Of a DNA stretch of 64,000 bases, positions 54,808-62,305 are shown piece after piece. The notes under the pieces are model-generated. The model ran no database searches and was not told the origin of the DNA. It saw only the letters and a program-made list of their open reading frames with translations. Location of the stretch: NCBI GenBank assembly GCA_030445275.1, contig JAUCSE010000069.1, forward strand, positions 1 to 64,000. Direction: 5' to 3'. The translations under genes and the position numbers were made by a program. This stretch comes from Mucilaginibacter sp. (GTDB lineage: Bacteria; Bacteroidota; Bacteroidia; Sphingobacteriales; Sphingobacteriaceae). Every line of letters begins with the position of its first letter. Position 1 is the first letter of the stretch.

Positions 54808-55159
54808 AATACCGCTCATAGCCGCGGAGGCCTAGTTACTTTTGGCTTGATCCAAAAGTAACCAAAAGATCAAGACAGAAAAAAGCTTCCCCCCACAAGG
54901 CAAAACACCCGGGCCCGCTTTTCTGTCTGGCCTTTACCCGCTTTTTGATTTACATCAATAAAACTTCCTCATTTTGATAATCCTTTAATTCGGTAAATCC
55001 TGATTCAGACAACTGCAGCTCGCTTCAGATGAAATCAGGCAGAACAATGGTGGCCTGGGCAGGGCAAAGACCTCGTGCGGCAAAGAAGCCTAAAAGAAAA
55101 AAAGCATTTTTGTTTTTCTGGCTACAAAAGTAAAAGGCTCCCGCGGCCATAGCGGTACT
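54808..55159. mobile_element. MITE-like element with about 38-bp terminal inverted repeats
   Basis: The left end (54808-54845: AATACCGCT, then GCCGCGG, GCC, TTACTTTTG) and the right end (55124-55159, read in reverse: AGTACCGCTA, GCCGCGG, GCC, TTACTTTTG) are imperfect inverted copies. The 350-bp interior has a hairpin CTTTTGGCTTGATCCAAAAG near 54840-54860 and no open frame of note. It ends 12 bases from the acetolactate decarboxylase stop. I recognise the style of a repeat found in many Bacteroidota, but no transposase is present. Confidence 0.65.
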
Positions 55160-55170
55160 AAACAATACTA

Positions 55171-55983
55171 CTACTGCTTTTTACCATTCTCAACACTTTT
55201 AATCTCCTCTTTACGATCTTTTTTAAAGTCGAAATTATCATAATTCGCCGTTTGAGGAATATCTATGGTAAAGCTTGTCAGCGGGTCAATTTCAACCGTA
55301 ATATCTTCCGCGATCAGATCAACCACATGACCACCGAACGCTTTATCAATGGATAAAAAATGAAAATGATAACCGGCAATATGTGGCCCCTCCATAAACT
55401 TCGGGATCCTGAAACCTATCAGATCGCCTTGAATATCGGTATGATCAAAAAAGTGTTGCCTGTCAAGCATTGCAGCAAGGGGTAAATATGGTTTCGCAAC
55501 CGGGGGGAAAGCACGGGCTTTAACCAGTTTAAATTTACCGCTTATATGTATGGCGTAAATACCGTTCTGATTGGTAAGCAGGCTATCCAGATAGCTGTAA
55601 AACGCAGCCTTATCTAACGTCCCACTATGTTTATACACTTTAACTGGGCGAAAGAAACAGGCAATTGCATAGGGTGTTTTACCGGTATCTGCAAGCGATG
55701 TAGTTTTACCGGTATACCGGGTTTGATATAAGTTGCCTTTAAATAATAAAAGTTCGCCATCAACCTGGGCCGGGGCCCCTAAGCCAAAATCGCCATGTTG
55801 TTTTAATTGTTTATAGGGATAGTAAGCATCATATAAACCACCGATAAAAGCAGAGGCTAAACCCGCACTAAACAAGTTATTTTCATTTGGCTTTGTTGGT
55901 TTTATTTTTTGCTGTGCAGTGGCTGTAAAGTTAAGGCCGATAGCAGCCAATAATACATAAATGAACTTAGGGGAGTTTTTCAT
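55171..55983 (-). CDS. budA: Acetolactate decarboxylase with signal peptide
   Basis: A 270-residue enzyme converting acetolactate to acetoin. It has the family motifs DGELLLFKGNLYQ and the zinc-binding HFHF plus distal His in GGHVVDL. Unlike the cytosolic Klebsiella form it carries a signal peptide (MKNSPKFIYVLLAAIGLNFTATAQQ), so it should act in the periplasm. There is no acetolactate synthase next to it. The frame is open to 56016; the ATG at 55983 is preferred. The MITE-like element lies at its 3' end. Confidence 0.9.
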   Translation of the reverse strand: MKNSPKFIYVLLAAIGLNFTATAQQKIKPTKPNENNLFSAGLASAFIGGLYDAYYPYKQLKQHGDFGLGAPAQVDGELLLFKGNLYQTRYTGKTTSLADTGKTPYAIACFFRPVKVYKHSGTLDKAAFYSYLDSLLTNQNGIYAIHISGKFKLVKARAFPPVAKPYLPLAAMLDRQHFFDHTDIQGDLIGFRIPKFMEGPHIAGYHFHFLSIDKAFGGHVVDLIAEDITVEIDPLTSFTIDIPQTANYDNFDFKKDRKEEIKSVENGKKQ

Positions 55984-56113
55984 ATTAAATGCATGGTAAT
56001 TGTGGTAACAAAGCAATTGCTTTTTTGGCAGTTGTACAAATATTTATTATCTACAATATAGTAAAACCACTTAAATTTTACTTTACCCTTACGGGGATAC
56101 TACAGAGGGATGT

Positions 56114-56121
56114 TAGCTTTG
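56114..56121 (+). promoter_or_regulatory. Possible -7 box of the DsbA/FrnE gene
   Basis: TAGCTTTG matches TAnnTTTG exactly and lies 22 bases before the ATG at 56144. The leader would be about 17 bases. No clear -33 box. Confidence 0.4.
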
Positions 56122-56143
56122 CATATTATTTAAAAGCGATAAC

Positions 56144-56851
56144 ATGAAAATAGAAATATGGTCTGATGTGATGTGCCCTTTCTGCTATATTGGTAAACGC
56201 CGGTTTGAAGAAGCTTTACATCAATCCGGATATCAGGATCAGATAGAGGTGGAGTGGAAAAGTTTTCAGCTAAATCCAGATATGAAAACCAATCCCGATT
56301 TAAATATTGTACAATACCTGGCTGATACAAAAGGCTGGACGGTAGACTACTCCCAGCAAATGCATGATCATCTGACTCAAATGGCAGCAGAAGTTGGCCT
56401 TACCTACCATTTTGACCAGGCTATTGTAGCTAATAGCTTTAACGCCCATCGTTTTAGTCACCTGGCCAAAAAATATGGCCTTGGCGATAAGGCTGAAGAG
56501 GCATTATTCAAAGCATATTTTACCGATGGACAGAACATTGACAAGCAGGATACATTGATAAAGTTAGGTGTTGAAATTGGTCTTGATGCCGAAGAAATAA
56601 AACAGGTGCTTGATGCCGATACCTACGCCGATGATGTAAAGCATGATATTGCCGAGGCTCAACAATTGGGCATACAGGGGGTACCATTCTTTGTGCTAAA
56701 CAATAAATACGGTATATCAGGAGCACAGGCGGTTCCTGTATTTCAGGAAACAATTGAAAAATCATTTACCGAATGGCAGCAGGAAAACACCAAACCAGCA
56801 TTAACTATCATTGAGGGCGAATCATGCTCGCCTGATGGTGATTGCAATTAA
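56144..56851 (+). CDS. DsbA-family oxidoreductase, FrnE-like
   Basis: A 235-residue thioredoxin-fold protein with the active site C11-PF-C14 in MKIEIWSDVMCPFCYIGKRR and the conserved segment FNAHRFSHLAKKYGL of the FrnE/2-hydroxychromene-2-carboxylate isomerase branch. The cis-Pro loop (GIQGVPFFVLN) is present. No signal peptide, so cytosolic. The C-terminus carries extra Cys (CSPDGDC). Its partner substrate is unknown. Confidence 0.9.
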   Translation: MKIEIWSDVMCPFCYIGKRRFEEALHQSGYQDQIEVEWKSFQLNPDMKTNPDLNIVQYLADTKGWTVDYSQQMHDHLTQMAAEVGLTYHFDQAIVANSFNAHRFSHLAKKYGLGDKAEEALFKAYFTDGQNIDKQDTLIKLGVEIGLDAEEIKQVLDADTYADDVKHDIAEAQQLGIQGVPFFVLNNKYGISGAQAVPVFQETIEKSFTEWQQENTKPALTIIEGESCSPDGDCN

Positions 56852-56863
56852 TAAGCTACCGGG

Positions 56864-56900
56864 GGCATTCGTATTTATATAACATACGGATGCCTTTTAT
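56864..56900 (+). terminator. Terminator of the DsbA/FrnE gene
   Basis: GGCATTCGTAT (56864-56874) pairs with ATACGGATGCC (56884-56894) with one G-T pair, followed by TTTTAT. Confidence 0.75.
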
Positions 56901-57082
56901 CTCCATCCCAACCTTGATCTTTTATCCTTTCTGTAAATGATCATGATGCCCCGGTTATTCTTATTCAAGTTTTCCATGGCAAACTACTACAACGTGCAAA
57001 CGGCATATATAAATATTTTTATAATAAGCTGAAACAATCCTATCTTTATTGCACGTAAACAACCTTATCATTTAACGCGCAT

Positions 57083-57757
57083 ATGAACAGCCCTTACTAT
57101 AAAATTTTCATTTTTCTGGTTTTAACTATAGTCATTAATGGCTGTAAACCAGATCCGGCTGTTTATCCAACTAAGATTGTACCTATCCCTGGATATACCG
57201 GAAAAGATCCGGAAACCAATCCGGTTGCAGGTGAATATTCATTAAAAGGCACTTTAAATGGTCAGGCTTTAAACTGGCAGGTAACTGATGATTCTGATGG
57301 CTGGGTTGCCGGATCAGTAGCGGCCACTTCAAACGACGAGGGTGGTATCGTAGGCAGCCTTACCGCGTTAATATCTAAATCACCAGTATTTCAACCACAA
57401 TTAGGAATTGAATTTGGATTTATTCATACTACTTTTGATAGTAAATCAGCCGCCTTTAACTCCTTCATTAAAACAGGCTTATGGAACTTTCGCAATGAAT
57501 TTCCTGCAGACGATCAAAAATTTGTATCTATTACTTATACCGATAAGGATGGCAACTTATATTCAAGTAGCAAAGGTACCCAAACCAGTGGTGTAAACAT
57601 TATATCAACTACTTCAATACCTCCACAATCAGGCATGGAAGAAAGCCTTAAAATTAAACTTACATTCTCGTGCAAATTATATCCTGTAGAAGGCACTGGT
57701 AATCCTTTAACATTAACTAATGTAGAAGCGACTGTGAGGCTGGAGAATCTTTTGTAA
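57083..57757 (+). CDS. Lipoprotein of unknown function
   Basis: A 224-residue protein with a lipobox VINGC21 and a mature part beginning PGYTGKDPETNPVAGEYSL. It has a beta-rich pattern but no family I recognise. Probably outer-membrane-anchored on the periplasmic side. It stands alone. Confidence 0.75.
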   Translation: MNSPYYKIFIFLVLTIVINGCKPDPAVYPTKIVPIPGYTGKDPETNPVAGEYSLKGTLNGQALNWQVTDDSDGWVAGSVAATSNDEGGIVGSLTALISKSPVFQPQLGIEFGFIHTTFDSKSAAFNSFIKTGLWNFRNEFPADDQKFVSITYTDKDGNLYSSSKGTQTSGVNIISTTSIPPQSGMEESLKIKLTFSCKLYPVEGTGNPLTLTNVEATVRLENLL

Positions 57758-57830
57758 TTTAATCTCGTTAACTTAAATCCAGCTTAAAGTAAAAACCGGT
57801 TTAGCATATTTAATCACAAATTAATTGCTA

Positions 57831-57838
57831 TATATTTG
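57831..57838 (+). promoter_or_regulatory. Possible -7 box of the MFS gene
   Basis: TATATTTG matches TAnnTTTG exactly, 51 bases before the ATG at 57889. No -33 box at standard spacing. Confidence 0.35.
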
Positions 57839-57888
57839 TAGCCGTAAATAAAGTGTAAAAAATACACGTTTACTTGTATATTAAATTC

Positions 57889-59040
57889 ATGATCGACTCT
57901 CCGGGCTTACCTGTTTTAACATCAAAAAAAGCGCTGCGCATTGCTGTAGGGGCTATGTTTTTTATGGCGGGGTTAAGCTTTTCAAGCTGGGCATCGCGCA
58001 TTGCTACCGTACAACAAACTATGGGGCTTTCTGATGCCGGTTTGGGAGCAGTGTTATTTTCGCTACCGGTAGGGTTAATGTGTTCCTTGCCGTTTTCTGG
58101 CTGGATCATCACTAAAATCGGCAGCAAAAAATTGCTCATTAGCGCTTTAGTGCTATATGCCCTTGCTTTAGTATGCCTGGGCATGGCTCAAAATACTTTT
58201 CAGCTTATTATTTGCCTGGTATGTTTCGGCTTTTGTAGTAATGCTGTTAATATATCCGTTAATACACAAGCCGTAATTACCGAAGAATTATATAAAAAAC
58301 CAATACTGGCCTCTTTCCACGGCTTATGGAGCCTTGCCGGATTTGCCGGTGCAGGTATAGGTACTTTTATGATAGCCAAAGGCATTGCGCCTTTTCATCA
58401 TTTTTTATTGATGCTGGTAGTTATTATTATAGGCGTAATAGCAGCTGCACGGTATCTAAAAGATGATAAAGTTGCCAGTTCCGGCCCCGTATTTGTAATG
58501 CCTGATCATTCCCTGATAAAACTGGGAGTCATAGCTTTTTGTTCCATGATATGCGAAGGCGCTATGTTTGACTGGAGCGTTATCTACTTTAAAAAAGTGG
58601 TACTTGCTCCAACAGCTTTGGTAGGTATAGGCTTTACTACATTTATGTTCACCATGGCCGGCGGCAGGTTTGTTGCCGATTGGTTTGCACACCGGTATGG
58701 TTTAAAACGCACACTGCAGGTTAGCGGTTCATTAACAGCCACAGGGCTATTGATAGCTGTTGCCTTTCCTTATGTATACACCGCCATGGCTGGTTTTCTA
58801 TTGGTAGGTGCAGGGGTATCATCGGTAGTACCCATGGTTTACAGCGCGGCTGGTAAATCAAAAACCATGCAGCCTGGTGTTGCCTTGGCAGCAGTATCAA
58901 CCATTGGCTTTATGGGCTTTTTAGTTGGGCCGCCTATTATTGGTTTTATTGCCGGTATAGCTACCCTACGGGCTTCATTTGTACTGATAGCCGCTATGGG
59001 CATTTCGGTCGTGGTAGTTTCAACTAAAGCTAGGATCTGA
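57889..59040 (+). CDS. MFS transporter
   Basis: A 383-residue inner-membrane protein with about twelve hydrophobic segments, the MFS pattern with GGRFVADWFAHRYG between segments 8 and 9, and repeated glycine-rich helices. It resembles sugar or small-molecule MFS transporters near the FucP/NarK-like branch, but the substrate is unknown. The frame is open from 57874 (TTG); the ATG at 57889 is used. It converges with the TlpA gene across a strong hairpin. Confidence 0.9.
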   Translation: MIDSPGLPVLTSKKALRIAVGAMFFMAGLSFSSWASRIATVQQTMGLSDAGLGAVLFSLPVGLMCSLPFSGWIITKIGSKKLLISALVLYALALVCLGMAQNTFQLIICLVCFGFCSNAVNISVNTQAVITEELYKKPILASFHGLWSLAGFAGAGIGTFMIAKGIAPFHHFLLMLVVIIIGVIAAARYLKDDKVASSGPVFVMPDHSLIKLGVIAFCSMICEGAMFDWSVIYFKKVVLAPTALVGIGFTTFMFTMAGGRFVADWFAHRYGLKRTLQVSGSLTATGLLIAVAFPYVYTAMAGFLLVGAGVSSVVPMVYSAAGKSKTMQPGVALAAVSTIGFMGFLVGPPIIGFIAGIATLRASFVLIAAMGISVVVVSTKARI

Positions 59041-59085
59041 TCATTCTTTATTCAGATCAGCCTTGATAAAATAAAGGATGGACAC

Positions 59086-59133
59086 TATAAACAAAAAGGG
59101 CATTATAATATTATAATGTCCTTTTTGTTTATA
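59086..59133. terminator. Bidirectional terminator between MFS and TlpA genes
   Basis: TATAAACAAAAAGGGCATTA (59086-59105) and its partner (to 59133) form a 24-bp stem with one G-T pair. It has an A-rich left and T-rich right side, so it works in both directions. Confidence 0.85.
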
Positions 59134-59145
59134 AAAAATGTATTC

Positions 59146-60378
59146 TTATTTCTCTGCCAGCAGATCATTAGTCAGTTTTTCAAATTCACTGATAAACTCG
59201 GTGTAATATTCGCCGGTACCAGGGCCGCTGAAACCGGTATGTATTTTACGTACATCGCCGCTTTTATCAATAATAATGGTTGTAGGGAAACCAACTACTT
59301 TGGCAAGCATAGGCAGGCTTTTAGCCGTTTCAACCTTATTACTGGTATAACCGGTTATTAATAACGGATAAGGTACATTGAACCTGTCTTTTATTTGCTG
59401 TAATGCTTTCTGCGATTTCTCAAAGTTGGTGGTACGCTCATAAGCCAAACCTATAACTTCAACACCTTTGGGTTGAAACTTTTTGTAATAATTTACCATA
59501 TAGGCTGTTTCGTCCATACAATTAGGGCACCACGAACCTAATATCTGCACAATAACAACTTTATTTTTATAACGGGCATCCTGTAGCGAAACCTCTTTAC
59601 CGGTAATATCCTTAAAAGTAAAATCTATTTTTTTATAACCCGGTTTAAGTGCGGTGAGCGAGTAAGCATCGGGCAGTTTGGCATTCGCGTCTTTAACCGC
59701 TGTCCAGGGTTGCACGGATGAGTAGCCTGCATAAAACTTTCCATCGGTTATGGTTTGTTCATCTGTAATAGTTGCTGTAAACGTGTAAGCATGGCCGCCA
59801 TCAAAGCATGATAAATACAATTTATCGCCCGATACGCTTCCTTCCAGGTAGCGATAATCACCCGTTGTGGTTAAAAACGTCCCCGTTAACCTGGTGCCAT
59901 CCTGCTTAAATTCGCCAACGGTAGTATCCCTGCCATCTCCTTCACCTATAATAGCCGACCACCGGCCTCCTATGTTATGAGCCGGTTTAACAGGTGCTTT
60001 TACAAATCGCCATGAGGTGTTGGGAGTTGCTGTAAATTCAACGGTTGCATCACGTTCGCCCAAATGCCTTACCCATTGTCCCTTTAAATTACCGCTATCC
60101 AGCTTTAATTTAAACTCCGAATTGAATAAAGGCATGTGTATAAAAACAGAATCGCCCCGGGTTGTAACATCGGTCACTTTAAATCTTTCTGCACCGTTAA
60201 TGATATCCAGTTGCTGTTTACCAGCTACATCTTTTACATCAAAATTAAAAGGGATATCAGTACCCGATGCCGTTTTTAACGCACCACGCCATACACCAGT
60301 TTTAAGTTTGGTTTGGGCAAATGATGTCTGTAAGATTAAAGCAAAAGATACAGTTGTTATTATTGTTTTATAATACAT
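59146..60378 (-). CDS. TlpA-family thiol-disulfide oxidoreductase with N-terminal lipocalin-like domains
   Basis: A 410-residue secreted protein. After a signal peptide (ending QTSFAQ) come two beta-rich repeats (GVWRGALKTASGTDIPFNFD and GRWSAIIGEGDGRDTTVGEF, GTRLTGTFLTTTGDY) that resemble the small secreted family of this window, then a TlpA/thioredoxin domain with C284-PN-C287 in GSWCPNC. It reduces or resolves disulfides in the periplasm, likely for cytochrome maturation or secreted-protein folding. Confidence 0.92.
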   Translation of the reverse strand: MYYKTIITTVSFALILQTSFAQTKLKTGVWRGALKTASGTDIPFNFDVKDVAGKQQLDIINGAERFKVTDVTTRGDSVFIHMPLFNSEFKLKLDSGNLKGQWVRHLGERDATVEFTATPNTSWRFVKAPVKPAHNIGGRWSAIIGEGDGRDTTVGEFKQDGTRLTGTFLTTTGDYRYLEGSVSGDKLYLSCFDGGHAYTFTATITDEQTITDGKFYAGYSSVQPWTAVKDANAKLPDAYSLTALKPGYKKIDFTFKDITGKEVSLQDARYKNKVVIVQILGSWCPNCMDETAYMVNYYKKFQPKGVEVIGLAYERTTNFEKSQKALQQIKDRFNVPYPLLITGYTSNKVETAKSLPMLAKVVGFPTTIIIDKSGDVRKIHTGFSGPGTGEYYTEFISEFEKLTNDLLAEK

Positions 60379-60435
60379 TTTTAAAAATAGTCTACTAAAT
60401 TGATATACTTTATCAAAAGTATAAAAAGAAGCCCA

Positions 60436-61575
60436 CTATTTCAACACTCCGCGAGAAATTACAATTCTTTGAATTTCAGATGTTCCCTCATATATCTGTG
60501 TAATTTTAGCATCGCGCATTAAACGCTCCACATGATATTCTTTAACAAAGCCATAACCGCCATGAATCTGCACAGCCTCAATAGTTGTCCGCATAGCCAC
60601 TTCCGAAGCAAAAAGCTTGGCCATTGAGCCTGCCTGAGTGTATGATTGTCCGTGATCCTTTAACCAGGCAGCCTTAAGACATAATAAGCGTGCAGCTTCT
60701 ACTTCGGTTGCCATATCGGCCAGTTTAAACTGAATGGCCTGCAGATCGGCAATGGTTTTACCAAAGGCTTTGCGCTCTTTTGAATATTGCACAGCCAATT
60801 CCAAAGCCCCCGAAGCTATCCCTAAAGCTTGCGCGGCAATACCTATCCTACCACCTTCTAAAGTGCTCATAGCAAACTTAAACCCGAAGCCCTCGTCGCC
60901 AATGCGGTTCTCCTTAGGAACTTTAACATCAGTGAACATTAATGAGTGCGTATCTGAGCCACGTATTCCCATTTTATTCTCTTTGGGTCCTATGGTAAAA
61001 CCCTCCATTCCTCTTTCAACAATAAATGCGTTAATGCCGTGATGTTTTTTTTCCGCATCCGTTTGGGCTATTACTAAATAAGTTGATGCCGAACTACCGT
61101 TGGTGATCCAGTTTTTGGTGCCATTAAGCAGGTAATAATCGCCCATATCAATGGCAGTTGTTCGTTGTGAGGTAGCATCTGAACCGGCTTCAGGTTCCGA
61201 AAGGCAAAACGCGCCTATTTTTTCGCCTTTGGCCAGTGGTATCAGATATTTTTGTTTCTGGGCTTCGGTACCATATTTTTCAAGGCCATAGCAAACCAGT
61301 GAATTATTTACCGAAACTACTACCGACGCAGAGGCATCAATTTTTGAAAGCTCCTCCATAACCAATACGTATGATATGGCATCCATACCACTACCACCAT
61401 ATTGTGGCGAAACCATCATACCTAAAAAACCCAGCTCGCCGAGCTTTTTCACTTGTTCGGCCGGAAATTTTTGATGTTCGTCGCGCTCTATTACTCCGGG
61501 CTTTAATTCTGTTTGTGCAAAATCGCGCGCAGCCTGGCGTATCATTAACTGTTCTTCTGTAAATTCGAAATTCAT
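60436..61575 (-). CDS. Acyl-CoA dehydrogenase (short-chain type)
   Basis: A 379-residue FAD enzyme catalysing the first step of beta-oxidation. The family motifs are clear: FCLSEPEAGSD, WITNG, the ETF-contacting region and the catalytic E363 in IYEGTSEIQ. It is the length of short-chain/butyryl-CoA dehydrogenases. It stands alone, with an operator-like palindrome and a hairpin in its upstream region. Confidence 0.95.
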   Translation of the reverse strand: MNFEFTEEQLMIRQAARDFAQTELKPGVIERDEHQKFPAEQVKKLGELGFLGMMVSPQYGGSGMDAISYVLVMEELSKIDASASVVVSVNNSLVCYGLEKYGTEAQKQKYLIPLAKGEKIGAFCLSEPEAGSDATSQRTTAIDMGDYYLLNGTKNWITNGSSASTYLVIAQTDAEKKHHGINAFIVERGMEGFTIGPKENKMGIRGSDTHSLMFTDVKVPKENRIGDEGFGFKFAMSTLEGGRIGIAAQALGIASGALELAVQYSKERKAFGKTIADLQAIQFKLADMATEVEAARLLCLKAAWLKDHGQSYTQAGSMAKLFASEVAMRTTIEAVQIHGGYGFVKEYHVERLMRDAKITQIYEGTSEIQRIVISRGVLK

Positions 61576-61602
61576 AATATTTAAAAAACTAAATATAGCA
61601 AT

Positions 61603-61620
61603 TACTATGCGTGCATAGTA
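61603..61620. promoter_or_regulatory. Operator-like palindrome before the acyl-CoA dehydrogenase
   Basis: TACTATGC (61603-61610) and GCATAGTA (61613-61620) are perfect inverted arms around GT, 28 bases from the start codon. The shape suits a TetR- or GntR-type fatty-acid repressor. The regulator is not in the window. Confidence 0.55.
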
Positions 61621-61632
61621 AAAAATATTACA

Positions 61633-61660
61633 TAAAAAAAGAGAGTCTTTTTCAAGACTC
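61633..61660 (-). terminator. Minus-strand hairpin terminator upstream of the acyl-CoA dehydrogenase
   Basis: GAGTCTT (61643-61649) and AAGACTC (61654-61660) form a hairpin that on the minus strand ends in TTTTTTT (A-run 61634-61640). No minus-strand gene ends here, so it may close a small RNA or be a leader attenuator of the dehydrogenase gene. Confidence 0.5.
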
Positions 61661-61977
61661 CCTTTCCCCTAATTAATTTAAACTATTGATTAAACCCAAA
61701 ACAAAGAACAAAAAATCTCAACTTGGGCGTCTGAGAATTCAAAAAAAAATGTTTTTCACAGGTAGGTGATTTTTAATTTTTTCATAGATTATCAGCAGGG
61801 CTATTAGATGTAAACAATTTTGCTGCCACAATTACAAAATGACACTTACTTAAACGTCAGTAAATAGTTGTTCAGACATATATCTATTACCAATATTTTT
61901 TTCGAACTTTAATTACTTATTATTATTTATTTATTTTCCGATCCTATTATCTTATTATTAATTATCTATAAATACTT

Positions 61978-62220
61978 ATGCTACTTACTGATTTTGAATA
62001 CCTTAGCAACTCTGACGAAGCTTTTAAAAAGAAAGTGGCCCTTCAAATTAAGAACCTGAGAAGACAAAATCAAGTAACCCAGGAAAAGTTTTTTAACGAA
62101 ACCAACATCAATATTGCCCGGCTGGAGTCCGGCAAAATAGATATCAGGTTAGATACTTTAAGGAAAGTTTGTTATTATTTTGATGTTTCTTTAGCAGGTT
62201 TTTTTCAAGGCATCTATTAA
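61978..62220 (+). CDS. XRE-family helix-turn-helix regulator
   Basis: An 80-residue single-domain DNA-binding protein of the Cro/CI type (VALQIKNLRRQNQVTQEKFF, then ARLESGKIDIRLDTLRKVCY). It is 86 bases upstream of the M13 peptidase but there is no sign that it controls it. It could regulate itself or the neighbouring dehydrogenase. Confidence 0.85.
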   Translation: MLLTDFEYLSNSDEAFKKKVALQIKNLRRQNQVTQEKFFNETNINIARLESGKIDIRLDTLRKVCYYFDVSLAGFFQGIY

Positions 62221-62305
62221 ACAGATATTTTTATTGCTAAATTGCTATTTCAGATTCTACTATTCCATACATCCTTTGTATTTTATAACATACACTTAAA
62301 AATTT

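Larger units (their letters stand above)
61576..61977. other. Divergent intergenic region between acyl-CoA dehydrogenase and the XRE gene
   Basis: It holds the palindrome (61603-61620) and the orphan minus-strand terminator (61633-61660). The rest (61661-61977) is AT-rich with no recognised gene. Confidence 0.55.
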
